From NCBI GenBank assembly GCA_000719695.1, contig JOHN01000061.1:1-45589 (forward strand): a stretch of DNA of 45,589 bases. The letters are read 5' to 3'. Both the position numbers and the translations under genes were made by a program. The notes below the pieces were generated by a model. The model had not been told where the DNA came from. It searched no databases and saw nothing but the letters and a program-made list of their open reading frames with translations. The stretch is from Streptomyces sp. NRRL F-6131 (GTDB lineage Bacteria > Actinomycetota > Actinomycetes > Streptomycetales > Streptomycetaceae). Below are positions 7,940 through 16,099 of the stretch, piece by piece. How positions within the stretch are numbered: position 1 is the stretch's first letter; every line of letters begins with the position of its first letter.

Positions 7940-8983
7940 ATGGACCTCCTGCCCGCGCCGCCCCCGCACCCGATGGGGGGCGACCCGATCGCCGAGGCAC
8001 TCGAACTCGCCGGCGCCCGCTGTTCGCTGACCCGTGGCCTCACCTTCACCGGCCCCTGGTCGCTGGCGCTTCCCGCGCCCGGCAGGCTGAAGCTCCACGC
8101 GGTCCTCGAAGGCAGCAGCTGGCTGCTGATGGACGGGCTCGCCACGCCGGTCCTGCTGGAGGCCGGTGATGTCGTGGTCCTCGTCGGCGACCGGCGGTAC
8201 GTGCTGGCGAGCGCACCGGGCCTGCCTCCGACCGAGGCCCTGCCGCTGCTGAAGGCGACCGCGGAGCCCTTCCACCACACCGGGCCTCCGGGCACCCCGG
8301 AGACCGTCGCGATCGGCGGCCACATCGAGCTCGAAGCCACCGGAAGGGACCTGTTCCTCGACGCTCTGCCGCCCCTGCTGCACATGCGGGCCACGACGCC
8401 CGAGGCTCCGGCCGCCTGCTGGCTCCTCACCCAGGCGTTCCACGAGATGCGTGCGGACCGACCCGGCGCCACGTTCGCGGCGAACCACTTGGCCCGGCTG
8501 CTCTTCGTCCAGGTCCTGCGCGCCTTCATGCGCGAGGCCCACACGTTCCCCACCGGCTGGCTGCGGGCGCTGAGTGACGCGCGCATCGGCCCGGCGCTGC
8601 GGCTCATGCACGGAGACCCGGCCCACCCGTGGACCCTGGCCGAGCTGGCCACGGCGGCGGCCATGTCGCGCACCAGCTTCGCGACCCGGTTCAGGACCGT
8701 CGCCGACGCTCCGCCCCTGACCTACCTCTGCAACTGGCGCATACGGCTGGCCCGACACGGCCTGCGGTACGACGACAGGCCGGTCGCCGCTCTGGCCGCC
8801 GCCCTCGGGTACTCCTCGGAGAGCGCCTTCAGCAACGCCTTCAAACGCGTCACCGGCACAGCCCCGCTCCACTACCGCCGCACGGTACGGGAGGGTGGCG
8901 CCGAACCGTCGTCACCGTTCGGACCGTCGTCACCGTTCGGACCGGCGTCACCGTTCGGACCGGCGTCACCGTTCGGACCGTAG
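7940..8983 (+). CDS. AraC-family transcriptional regulator with cupin-like sensor domain
   Basis: The ATG at 7940 is chosen because the cupin-like domain starts soon after it and upstream in-frame sequence is low-complexity. The protein is 347 aa. The N-terminal ~190 residues form an effector-binding cupin-like barrel (e.g. LKLHAVLEGSSWLLMDG, DVVVLVGDRRYVL). The C-terminal domain (about 215-315) carries the two AraC helix-turn-helix motifs: LAELATAAAMSRTSFATRF, and the second with ALAAALGYSSESAFSNAFK followed by VTGTAPLHYRR. The protein ends in an unusual tail of four SSPFGP/ASPFGP repeats. It is divergent from the RiPP operon and is the obvious candidate for its regulator. Confidence 0.85.
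   Translation: MDLLPAPPPHPMGGDPIAEALELAGARCSLTRGLTFTGPWSLALPAPGRLKLHAVLEGSSWLLMDGLATPVLLEAGDVVVLVGDRRYVLASAPGLPPTEALPLLKATAEPFHHTGPPGTPETVAIGGHIELEATGRDLFLDALPPLLHMRATTPEAPAACWLLTQAFHEMRADRPGATFAANHLARLLFVQVLRAFMREAHTFPTGWLRALSDARIGPALRLMHGDPAHPWTLAELATAAAMSRTSFATRFRTVADAPPLTYLCNWRIRLARHGLRYDDRPVAALAAALGYSSESAFSNAFKRVTGTAPLHYRRTVREGGAEPSSPFGPSSPFGPASPFGPASPFGP
8909..8980 (+). repeat. Four 18-nt in-frame repeats encoding the regulator's C-terminal tail
   Basis: Four back-to-back copies of an 18-nt unit (8909-8926, 8927-8944, 8945-8962, 8963-8980) encode SSPFGP, SSPFGP, ASPFGP, ASPFGP, immediately before the TAG. Copies differ only at the first codon (TCG or GCG). Near-identity at the DNA level suggests recent slippage or a variable-number array. 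Confidence 0.95.
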
Positions 8984-9030
8984 CCCCTTCGCGCCCCGGT
9001 CCGGCGGTGCGCCGGTGCCGCGCCGGCCCG

Positions 9031-9070
9031 CGCCGCCCGCGACCGCCCGCGACCGCCCGCGACCGCCCGC
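9031..9070. repeat. 10-nt tandem repeat in convergent intergenic gap
   Basis: Three exact copies of GACCGCCCGC (9041-9070) and a variant copy (9031-9040) lie between the convergent AraC and LysR genes. It is probably a simple slippage array; no function is evident. Confidence 0.8.
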
Positions 9071-9105
9071 GCCTGCGGACGTCGTCCGCCGGTGGCAGCC
9101 CCGGC

Positions 9106-10032
9106 TCACGCCGGTCGGTCGGACAGCTCCGTCCACAGGTCGAGAAAGGCCCGCAGGGGCGCACACGGCCGGGTGCCCGCCCGCCACACGAACACCTTCC
9201 GCAACCGGATGGCGGGCTCCAGCGGAACGACGACGAAGCGCCGGTCGGCGCCAGAACTGCCGTCGGCGGCGGAACTCCGGTCGGCGGCGAGGACCGGACT
9301 CGCGCGGGAGGTCAGGGCGATACCGATCCGCTCGGCCACCAGCGCGAGCTGGAGGGCGACGTCGTTGGTCGCGTAGGCGATGTCCAGCCGCAGCCCCTGC
9401 GCGGCGAAGGCCTCGCGGATGAACGCGTGCACTCCACTGTCGGGGCCGTAGCTGATGAGCGGGCCGCGGACCGCCTCGTCGAGGGTCATCGGTCGGTCCG
9501 GGGACCGGCTTCCGGCCGGGAGGACCGCGACGATCCGGTCCTCCAGGAGCACGCGCGAGGCCACCGCGGCGGGTTCGCCGTCCGGCGGTCCCGCGACCAC
9601 GGCCGCGTCGATCTCCCCGTCGCGGACCTTCGCCAGCAGCGACGGGCTCGACGCCCCGACGAGACTCACCGCGACCCGCGGGTACCGACGGTGGTACTCC
9701 CCCAGCAACCGGGGGATGCCGGTGCCCTCCAGACCGCCGACGGTCCCCAGCGCGAACGAGCCGCCGAGCAGGCCCGAGCGGTCGGCGAACTCCAGCACGG
9801 CCGACGCGGCCGCAGCCAGACAGGCACGGGCGTGCGGCAGCAGCGCGGCACCGCCGGAGGTGAGGACCACCTGCCGGGGCAGCCGTTCGAACAGCGGCTC
9901 CCCCAACTCCTTCTCCAGGGACTGGATCTGCTGGCTGATCGCGGGCTGCACGACATGACAGCGGGCCGCCGCCTTCGTGAACGACCGCTCCTCCGCCACC
10001 GCGACGAAATACTCAAGCGTGCGGAGCTCCAT
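9106..10032 (-). CDS. LysR-family transcriptional regulator
   Basis: This 308-aa protein starts at ATG 10032, giving the canonical LysR opening MELRTLEYFVAVAEE. The winged helix-turn-helix covers residues 1-60 (FTKAAARCHVVQPAISQQIQ, then LEKELGEPLFERLPRQVVLT). The effector-binding domain follows (about 90-290) with the typical LGTVGGLEGTGIPRLL and ALVAERIGIALTSRASPVL segments. A short Asp/Ser/Ala-rich insertion (about 255-268) interrupts the second effector subdomain. It is divergent from the FAD monooxygenase gene, the standard LysR arrangement, and probably controls it in response to the enzyme's substrate. Little ribosome-site sequence precedes the ATG, so a leaderless transcript is possible. 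Confidence 0.88.
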   Translation of the reverse strand: MELRTLEYFVAVAEERSFTKAAARCHVVQPAISQQIQSLEKELGEPLFERLPRQVVLTSGGAALLPHARACLAAAASAVLEFADRSGLLGGSFALGTVGGLEGTGIPRLLGEYHRRYPRVAVSLVGASSPSLLAKVRDGEIDAAVVAGPPDGEPAAVASRVLLEDRIVAVLPAGSRSPDRPMTLDEAVRGPLISYGPDSGVHAFIREAFAAQGLRLDIAYATNDVALQLALVAERIGIALTSRASPVLAADRSSAADGSSGADRRFVVVPLEPAIRLRKVFVWRAGTRPCAPLRAFLDLWTELSDRPA

Positions 10033-10274
10033 GACCGACAAACTATCAACTCTGCAGCCGAGCAGCAGGGTTGCGCCGTTCTGCCGCGTCCGCGACCGCA
10101 TCCGCATCCGCATCCGCATCCGTACGACGGTACGACGGAACGAAGATTCCCGGCGATCAGCGATCGTGACGGTCGCCATCACCGCTGCGTATTGGACGCG
10201 CGCGGCCGGCTCCCCGAGGCTGGTGGCAGGGTGTCGGCCAGCCCGTGACTCCGGCGAAGGGCGAGGACAGGCAG
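10033..10274. promoter_or_regulatory. Divergent LysR/monooxygenase promoter region with short tandem repeats
   Basis: This 242-nt divergent gap should hold both promoters and the LysR operator. Directly visible are four copies of CATCCG (10099-10122) followed by two copies of TACGACGG (10123-10138). A T-N11-A element could be drawn in several places and none stands out. Confidence 0.45.
10099..10138. repeat. CATCCG x4 and TACGACGG x2 tandem repeats
   Basis: Hexamer units run 10099-10122 without interruption and are followed directly by a duplicated 8-mer at 10123-10138. They lie 67-107 nt upstream of the LysR start codon. Confidence 0.95.
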
Positions 10275-11543
10275 ATGAGAGTGACCGTCGTCGGCGGCGG
10301 CATCGCCGGACTGACCTGCGCCCTGAGCCTGCACGCCGCCGGCTTCGCACCACGGGTGTACGAGGCGGCGCGCACGGTCGAGGCGGTCGGCGTCGGGATC
10401 AACCTGTTGCCGCACGCCGTCCGGGAGCTCTCGGAACTCGGCCTGGACGGCGAGTTGGCGTCCGTGGCACTGCCCCCGCAGCTGCTGAGCTACCGCGACC
10501 GGACGGGTGGGACGGTCTGGGAGGAACGGCTGGGACGCGCCGCCGGGTACCACTGGCCGCAGTACTCCGTGCACCGCGGCCGTCTGCAGATGCTGCTGCT
10601 CGCGGCGGTGCGCGAGCGACTGGGTCCGGACTCGGTCCGGACCGGCCTGCTGTTCCGGAGCTTCGAGCAGAGCGCCCGCGGCGTCCGCGCCCACTTCCTG
10701 GACCGGTCGAGCGGTCTGCCCGTGGTCGACGACACCGATGTGCTGGTCGGCGCCGACGGCATCGACTCCGTGGTCCGCAGCCGGCTGTACCCGGACGAGA
10801 GCCCCCCGCACGGGAACGGCGTCCACATGTGGCGCGGGGTCGCACAGCTCCCGCATGTCCTCGACGGCCGCTCGATCGTGGTGGCCGGCGGCACCCCCGG
10901 CGCGAAGTTCGTCGCCTACCCGATCGAGGACCCCGCGACCGCGGCCGCCGACGCCCTGGTCAACTGGGTGCTGGAGGTGCGGCACGACCGGTCCACCCCG
11001 CCCGCGGGCGGCCCCGGCCGTCGTGTCACCGCGGTGGAGGCCCGCGCCGGGCTGTCGTCGTGGAACCTGCCCTGGATCGACCTGACGGCGCTCGCCGAAC
11101 GCTCCTCGGTGATCGTCGAGTACCCGATGATCGACCGTGACCCCCTGCCGCGCTGGAGCTTCGGACGGGTCACCCTCCTCGGCGACGCCGCGCACCCGAT
11201 GTTCCCCATGGGCATGAACGGAGGATCGCAGTCCGTGGTCGACAGCCGGGTGCTGGCCTGGTGCCTGGCGCGCGAGGACGACGCCGTGGCCGCGCTCGAC
11301 CTCTACGACCGGATGCGTCGGCCGACCGTCAACGCGATCGTGCTGGCCAACCGGGACCTGGGACCGGAGAAGACCATCGCCCGAGCCGAGGAGCACGGCG
11401 GGGCGCTGCCCGTCAGGGAGGCCGAGGAGATCGCGGCCCGCTACAAGCAACTGGGCGGGGCCACCGTGGCCCAGGTCAACACCCACCCCTCCTGGACGGT
11501 CGCCCCTGCCATCGCCGCCGGCAAGGAGCCGCTCCGCGGGTGA
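10275..11543 (+). CDS. FAD-dependent monooxygenase (PhzS/salicylate hydroxylase-like)
   Basis: This 422-aa flavoprotein starts at ATG 10275, which gives the dinucleotide-binding fold MRVTVVGGGIAGLTCALSL (GxGxxG) at the extreme N-terminus. Other group A aromatic hydroxylase signatures are VLVGADGIDSVVRSRL (about residues 155-170, DG motif) and GDAAHPMFPMGMNGGSQ (about 300-316, FAD ribityl-binding GD motif). The GMNGGSQ variant is typical of the PhzS-like flavin-dependent oxidoreductases. These use NAD(P)H and O2 to hydroxylate aromatic substrates such as phenazine or salicylate-like acids. There are no phenazine genes around it, so the substrate is unknown and may be catabolic. The single-gene unit ends in a tetraloop hairpin. 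Confidence 0.87.
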   Translation: MRVTVVGGGIAGLTCALSLHAAGFAPRVYEAARTVEAVGVGINLLPHAVRELSELGLDGELASVALPPQLLSYRDRTGGTVWEERLGRAAGYHWPQYSVHRGRLQMLLLAAVRERLGPDSVRTGLLFRSFEQSARGVRAHFLDRSSGLPVVDDTDVLVGADGIDSVVRSRLYPDESPPHGNGVHMWRGVAQLPHVLDGRSIVVAGGTPGAKFVAYPIEDPATAAADALVNWVLEVRHDRSTPPAGGPGRRVTAVEARAGLSSWNLPWIDLTALAERSSVIVEYPMIDRDPLPRWSFGRVTLLGDAAHPMFPMGMNGGSQSVVDSRVLAWCLAREDDAVAALDLYDRMRRPTVNAIVLANRDLGPEKTIARAEEHGGALPVREAEEIAARYKQLGGATVAQVNTHPSWTVAPAIAAGKEPLRG

Positions 11544-11552
11544 GCCCGACCG

Positions 11553-11570
11553 ACCGCGCTTCGGCGCGGT
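11553..11570 (+). terminator. TTCG-tetraloop terminator after the monooxygenase gene
   Basis: A perfect 7-bp stem (ACCGCGC / GCGCGGT) closed by a TTCG loop begins 9 nt after the TGA. UUCG loops are very stable. There is no T-run. Confidence 0.6.
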
Positions 11571-12034
11571 GCCGCGTGGTCACCGCTGTGCGACACGGCC
11601 GACGGCTGAGCAGCCGACCGAGGTCTCGGGCCTCGGCGCGGTCTCGGCGATCGACACGAGACGCGAGCTGCTCGCCGTTCGCCGCTCGCCCCATCGGCCC
11701 CAGTTCCTGATGCCCGGCGGCCGCCAGGTCCGGGCCGATGCCCTACAGCGGCGGTGCCGGCCTGCTCCAGGCCGTGACACGGCCCGGCCGGGGCCCAGAG
11801 GACGCCTCCCTCGTCCAGGTCGCCGCCGACGACCTCCGGACACGACCCCACCCAGGCGGCCCTCGAAGCCCGACAACCCGCCACGCCCGCCGCCCCCGCC
11901 GCCCCGGAATCAGGACCCGCGCCCGCACCGGCAACTGCCCGCACACCAGCAGACACGAACCGAAGGACACTCAGCGGCCTGGCCGATGTGGCCCGGAACC
12001 ACCATGCGACCACCAACTGACCGAACAACAGAAA
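11571..12034. other. Gene-free stretch
   Basis: Open frames exist on both strands, but their translations are Arg/Pro/Gly-rich with no recognisable motif, as expected for non-coding high-GC DNA. I see no RNA gene, insertion sequence or clear promoter. Confidence 0.5.
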
Positions 12035-12066
12035 GAGACGGCACCGGGTTTCCCAAGTGCCGTCTC
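12035..12066 (-). terminator. Hairpin terminator with T-rich tail, resembling the tRNA-Pro terminator
   Basis: A perfect 10-bp inverted repeat (GAGACGGCAC 12035-12044 with GTGCCGTCTC 12057-12066) has a loop that can pair internally (GGG/CCC). Read on the minus strand it is followed by TTTCTGTTGTT, so it looks like an intrinsic terminator for leftward transcription. The loop ACTTGGGAAACC and the upstream GGTTGTG are shared with the hairpin behind tRNA-Pro at 45325-45360. Confidence 0.6.
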
Positions 12067-12080
12067 GCACAACCACCGCT

Positions 12081-12281
12081 CTAACCTGGCCTCGCTGAGC
12101 CCGGCGGTTCGCCCCGTAGCCGTTCCACGATGTGCACTTCGGCGTGCTGCTTACTGCACAGAACACATCGCCCCTGCGGCAGAGCGAGTCTCGCAAGGAC
12201 GTTCTGGCACGAGCTCGGGCTCCCCGTTGTAGGTTTGGCCCAGTCATCAGCGCGGCCCGCCGGGCTTCCCTTCCGGGACAT
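12081..12281 (-). CDS. Possible small protein, 66 aa
   Basis: The frame runs from ATG 12281, with a GGGTGGGGG purine stretch just upstream, to TAG at 12081. It ends 15 nt before a leftward terminator with a T-rich tail. The translation contains CVLCSKQHAEVHIVERLRG, a plausible CxxC plus hydrophobic helix, but no family is recognised. Third-position GC is lower than in neighbouring genes. The evidence for coding is the frame, start and terminator only, so this is a weak call; it would be divergent from the DUF2075 gene. Confidence 0.3.
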   Translation of the reverse strand: MSRKGSPAGRADDWAKPTTGSPSSCQNVLARLALPQGRCVLCSKQHAEVHIVERLRGEPPGSARPG

Positions 12282-12325
12282 GCCCCCACCCGCACGAGTC
12301 ACTTCGTGCTGCCTGGGAGCATGTC

Positions 12326-14242
12326 TTGCTGTTCCGCGACTCCGCGTCCGCGGTCGCCGCCGAGAGCCTGGCCGGATCACTGTTCGTGCGTCTCATCGAC
12401 CAGTTCGTCCACCAGCACGGCCACAAGCCGAGCCCGTCCGAGGTGCGCTCCTGGGAGCGGAGCATCCCGGTCCTGACCAATGCGCTCCTGGACGCCGGAC
12501 TCGGCACGGTGGAGGTGCTCCTCGAGTACTCCCTGCCGCTCAACAGCAAGCGCGCCGACGTCATACTCGCCGGCGTCCACCCGGGCACCGGCGAGCCGTC
12601 GTACGTGGTGGTCGAGCTCAAGCAGTGGAGCAGCGCGCTTCCGGAGGACGGTGAGCCGCTGCTCTGTCGGGTCGACGCGTACACCCGGCCGGTGCTGAAC
12701 CCGATCGCGCAGGTCCGCGGCTACTGCGACTACCTCATCTCCTTCAACGGCGCGCTCGCGGCTCATCCCGAGCGGCTGTCCGGCGTGGCCTTCCTGCACA
12801 ACGCGACGGAGTTCGGCGTCCAGGGCCTCTACGAGGTGCCGCAGGACGAGCGCGGCCGGCTCTTCACCGCCGAGCGCCGCGGGGAGTTCGTCCAGTACCT
12901 CCGCTCGAAGCTGAAGCCGGTCTCCGGCGCGGAGGCGGCGGACCAGTTGCTCGCGGGCAAGGTGGCCCCGTCCAAGCAGCTGATGGCGGTGGCCGCCGAG
13001 GAGGTCCGCGAGCGCGAGCAGTTCGTCCTGCTGGACGAGCAGCGGGTCGCCTACGAGCTGGTGCTGCGCGCGGTCCGCCAGGCGCAGCGGTCCGATCACA
13101 AGGAGGTCGTCGTCATCACGGGCGGCCCGGGGACCGGGAAGAGCGTCATCGCGCTGTCCCTCCTGGGCGATCTGTACCGGCGCGGGGTCACGGCTCTGCA
13201 CGCGACCGGGTCCAGCTCGTTCACCACCACCATGCGTCGGATCGCCGGTGCGCGGAAGCGTGAGGTCCAGGACCTGTTCAAGTACTTCAACAGCTTCATG
13301 ACCGCCGAGCGCAACGGTCTGGACGTGCTGATCTGCGACGAGGCCCACCGGATCCGGGAGACGTCGGCCAACCGCTACACCCGGGCCGCCCAGCGCACCG
13401 GCAAGGCCCAGATCGAGGAGCTGATCGACGCCGCCCGGGTGCCGGTGTTCCTGTTGGACGAGCACCAGGTCGTCCGGCCCGGCGAGATGGGCACCGTGGC
13501 CCGGATCCGGGCCGCCGCCGCGGTGAAGGGCCTGGAGTGCCGGGTGGTGGAGCTGGACAGCCAGTTCCGCTGCGGCGGCAGCGACGCCTACTTGAACTGG
13601 GTGGTGCGGCTGCTGGGCCTCGAGGCCGGCGGCCCGGTCGGCTGGGAGCCCGACGGCAAGGTCGCCCTGGAGGTCGTGGACAGCCCCCAGGAGCTGGAGG
13701 CGTTCCTCGAGGCCCGGCGCGCCGAAGGGTATGGGGCTCGCATGTCGGCCGGGTACTGCTGGAAGTGGACGACGAAGGTGGCTCCGGGGGACCCGCTCCC
13801 CCTCGACGTGCGCATCGGTGACTGGGCCCGACCGTGGAACGTGTACGGCGACCGCTCGATCGCCGGAGCCCCGCCCGCCGCGCTGTGGGCAACCGACCCC
13901 GCCGGCTTCGGCCAGGTCGGCTGCGTCTACACCGCGCAGGGCTTCGAGTACGACTGGAGCGGCGTCATCCTCGAGCCGGACCTCGTCTGGCGCACCGACC
14001 GGTGGGTCACCGACCGGACGGCGTCCAAGGACCCGGTGTTCCGCAAGTCCACCAGCGATGCCGACATCGACCGTCTGATCCGCAACACCTACAAGGTGCT
14101 GCTGACGCGGGGAATGATCGGCACCGTCGTGTACTCGACGGACCCGGAGACGCGCGCCAAGCTTCGGGAGCTGGTCGCCGGGCAGCAGGCAGGACGGATC
14201 GCGACGGAGCAGAGCCACCCACGGCCGATGACGGCTCACTGA
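12326..14242 (+). CDS. Nuclease-helicase fusion with DUF2075 (Schlafen-like) ATPase
   Basis: This 638-aa protein starts at TTG 12326, supported by GGGAG 6-7 nt upstream. The N-terminal ~120 residues look like a PD-(D/E)XK nuclease: RADVILAG supplies Asp78, and YVVVELKQW supplies the ExK pair Glu97/Lys99. The ATPase core follows with Walker A GGPGTGKS (about 265-272), Walker B VLICDEAH (about 334-341), DUF2075-type YNVYGDRS-like and VYTAQGFEYDW motifs (about 530-545), and the Arg-rich motif VI region KVLLTRGM near 590. DUF2075 proteins are superfamily 1-like helicases found in defence islands. The fusion suggests a stand-alone restriction-like effector. It stands alone, convergent with the HNH endonuclease gene. 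Confidence 0.82.
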   Translation: MLFRDSASAVAAESLAGSLFVRLIDQFVHQHGHKPSPSEVRSWERSIPVLTNALLDAGLGTVEVLLEYSLPLNSKRADVILAGVHPGTGEPSYVVVELKQWSSALPEDGEPLLCRVDAYTRPVLNPIAQVRGYCDYLISFNGALAAHPERLSGVAFLHNATEFGVQGLYEVPQDERGRLFTAERRGEFVQYLRSKLKPVSGAEAADQLLAGKVAPSKQLMAVAAEEVREREQFVLLDEQRVAYELVLRAVRQAQRSDHKEVVVITGGPGTGKSVIALSLLGDLYRRGVTALHATGSSSFTTTMRRIAGARKREVQDLFKYFNSFMTAERNGLDVLICDEAHRIRETSANRYTRAAQRTGKAQIEELIDAARVPVFLLDEHQVVRPGEMGTVARIRAAAAVKGLECRVVELDSQFRCGGSDAYLNWVVRLLGLEAGGPVGWEPDGKVALEVVDSPQELEAFLEARRAEGYGARMSAGYCWKWTTKVAPGDPLPLDVRIGDWARPWNVYGDRSIAGAPPAALWATDPAGFGQVGCVYTAQGFEYDWSGVILEPDLVWRTDRWVTDRTASKDPVFRKSTSDADIDRLIRNTYKVLLTRGMIGTVVYSTDPETRAKLRELVAGQQAGRIATEQSHPRPMTAH

Positions 14243-14326
14243 TTCCGGGCGGATCACACGGCGCCGTCCGGTCTGCACAGTCGGGAACGGCCACCCGAAA
14301 CGGATCCGTACGGCGCACGATCGCTG

Positions 14327-15259
14327 TCAGCCCGTGTACGCCGGGGCCAGGGGCTCCCGGGCCTCACCCCGGAAGACCTGTTCGGCGTGCCACTGCCGGT
14401 GCCGGCCCGCGACCGGAGGAACCCCCGCCTGCGGGCCGATGACCGGCCGTCCGGCCAGGGCGAGCACATGCTGTCTGCTGGCCTCGCTGCGCCCGACGAA
14501 GCGCTGCGAAACGAGTATCCGGCGGCCCTCCCCCAGGCCCAGCACGCCCTTGTCGAAGAGCTTGTGGTGCAGCGAGCACAGGCACAGGCCGTTGTCGACC
14601 TCGTCCGGCCCGTCGTACGACCACCAGCGCACGTGCGCCGCCTCCAGGCCGACGGTGCTCGCACCCAGCATCCCGTCGTAGCCGCAGAAGGCGCACTGGA
14701 ACTCGTACGCGGTCAGGACGAGTTCACGCATCCGCCGGTCCCGCTGCCGTCGCGCCGCCCGCCCCGTCCCGCCCGGGCCGCTTCCGGTAACGCCCGCGGC
14801 CTCGACCGGGTCCAGGTCGAGGCCTACGGCCTCGCACAGGTCGGCATGCAGTGACGGCGGGAAGTGGAAATCCAGCAGCACCCGCGCCAACCGGCCCAGG
14901 AGCGCCGGCTCCCTCCGCAGAGCCGTTCGCAACTCGGACGCGAGCCGTCCGGTCGCCCCGCTGGAGCGCAGGACCCGCACGCCACTTCCCGGGCTCCCGA
15001 GCCCCTGGTCGGTCCTGACCTCCCAGACGCCGTCACTGACCAGATGATGGAACGGGTACGCGGGCGTGGTCGGATGGGACGGCCCGTACTCCTCGAGCAG
15101 CCGCTTCAGCTCCTGCTCGACAGCGCTGTACCGCAGTTCGCCGTCGGCATCGCGCTGGAAGCTGCCCAGCGCGTACAGCAGCAACAACGGTTTGTGCGGC
15201 GCCCGAACGTCATTGTTTGTCCACCGTCTCAGCTTCGCCACCCGCTCCAGCCAGTCCAT
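14327..15259 (-). CDS. Phosphorothioate-dependent type IV restriction endonuclease (SBD-HNH)
   Basis: This 310-aa protein starts at ATG 15259. The N-terminal ~150 residues match the sulfur-binding domain of the ScoMcrA/SprMcrA group: the opening APHKPLLLLYALG (about 20-32), YPFHHLVSDGVWEV (about 67-80), and a helical continuation ending near FHFPPSLH. The C-terminal domain is an HNH nuclease with CAFCGYDG, then GLEAAHVRWW, then DNGLCLCSLHHKLFDKG, giving the CxxC, catalytic His, Asn and terminal His. These enzymes recognise R_P phosphorothioate-modified DNA made by Dnd or Ssp systems and cut nearby. No dnd/ssp genes are in the window, consistent with its role as a barrier to incoming PT-modified DNA. 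Confidence 0.85.
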   Translation of the reverse strand: MDWLERVAKLRRWTNNDVRAPHKPLLLLYALGSFQRDADGELRYSAVEQELKRLLEEYGPSHPTTPAYPFHHLVSDGVWEVRTDQGLGSPGSGVRVLRSSGATGRLASELRTALRREPALLGRLARVLLDFHFPPSLHADLCEAVGLDLDPVEAAGVTGSGPGGTGRAARRQRDRRMRELVLTAYEFQCAFCGYDGMLGASTVGLEAAHVRWWSYDGPDEVDNGLCLCSLHHKLFDKGVLGLGEGRRILVSQRFVGRSEASRQHVLALAGRPVIGPQAGVPPVAGRHRQWHAEQVFRGEAREPLAPAYTG

Positions 15260-15772
15260 GGCCGCCCAGCGTATTCCGCAGCACCGACGCCGCCTCAGCT
15301 GAGGGGCTTCATGGCAGTGGGGCCGTAGGTGTTCTGGCCAGCCCTTGGTGAAGCCGCTGGGTGACGCACGACGGTTGACGCCGTTTGCGCGCGGTAGTGG
15401 TCACCTTCGATCAGTGCTCAGCAGTTCGTCACCGGTAGCCACGAGGCGGGGCCGATATCCGATCGGGACGGAATTCGGCCGCCGTGACGGTGCACCGATC
15501 ATGCAGGGACGGGTTGGCTGCCAGTGCGGCCGGCCCCGGATTCCGGCGCCTCCCTTTTTCCGGCCCCGCCTTTTCCGGCCCCGCCGGGAATTCACTCCCG
15601 GAACACCGGCCCCGCCCTCCCCATCCGAAACCGGGAAATCCCGCCGGGATCGGCCCGCGGGCGCCTCCTGCGCCGTTTCGGAGCAACGGGCAAACCCTCC
15701 GTGCTAGCGTCGGCGGGCGAGTCCTGACGGTCGATTCACACCCGGCGAGGGGCTGTAAAGGGGGAGGTCCTC
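15260..15772. promoter_or_regulatory. Intergenic region upstream of the toxin locus
   Basis: These 513 nt lie between divergent genes (HNH leftward, secreted-toxin locus rightward). Visible features are a 15-nt direct repeat (15556-15585), a short hairpin CCGGGA/TCCCGG (15584-15601), and a plausible -10-like TAGCGT near 15704. A strong GGGGGAGG ribosome site lies 5 nt before the ATG at 15773. No gene is supported inside. Confidence 0.4.
15556..15585. repeat. 15-nt direct repeat (x2)
   Basis: TTTTCCGGCCCCGCC occurs twice back to back (15556-15570 and 15571-15585) in the presumed promoter region of the toxin locus. Confidence 0.9.
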
Positions 15773-16099
15773 ATGGCGGAGGGATTCACGGTGGACCTGG
15801 CGGCCTTGGAAAAGGCCGCCTCCGGGATCACCGGCACGGTGGCGAAGCTCCAGTTCAGAAAGGTGAAGGACCTCGATCCCAGGAAGGACGAGATCGGGCA
15901 CGGACACCTGGCCGACGTTCTGGAGAAGTTCTGCACCCGCTGGGAGATCGGCGTCGAACACCTGATCAAGGACGCCGCCCAGGTCTCGCAGCGCCTGACC
16001 GCGAGCGTCAAGGCCTACCGCGCGGTCGACGGAACCCTCTTCGGTCAGCCGGGCGGCACGGTGACCCGTCCTGGCGGCGAGGACCCCGGGGTGAAGTAG
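15773..16099 (+). CDS. EspC-like type VII secretion target / toxin helper
   Basis: This 108-aa protein starts at ATG 15773 with GGGGGAGG at 5 nt. It has a single helical-hairpin layout (two long amphipathic helices, about residues 8-45 and 47-85) and a Gly/Pro-rich tail. It resembles small ESX-associated EspC-like or WXG100-like proteins, though there is no clear WxG and the turn region is CTRWEIG. Such proteins dimerise with or chaperone the N-terminal domain of a larger T7SS-exported toxin. It precedes the toxin with a TAGTG stop/start overlap, so the two are translated together. No membrane segment is visible. Confidence 0.7.
   Translation: MAEGFTVDLAALEKAASGITGTVAKLQFRKVKDLDPRKDEIGHGHLADVLEKFCTRWEIGVEHLIKDAAQVSQRLTASVKAYRAVDGTLFGQPGGTVTRPGGEDPGVK

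Noticed and set aside
10099..10138. Short tandem repeats as a CRISPR array
   Set aside because: Units are 6-8 nt with no spacers; simple slippage repeats.
12035..12120. Left attachment site (att) of the tRNA-Pro element
   Set aside because: The hairpin resembles the tRNA-Pro terminator, but no copy of the tRNA 3' end sequence was found beside it or elsewhere in the window.
11441..12295. Minus-strand 284-codon frame after the monooxygenase gene
   Set aside because: Arg/Ala/Gly-rich translation, overlaps the end of the monooxygenase gene and runs through a terminator hairpin.
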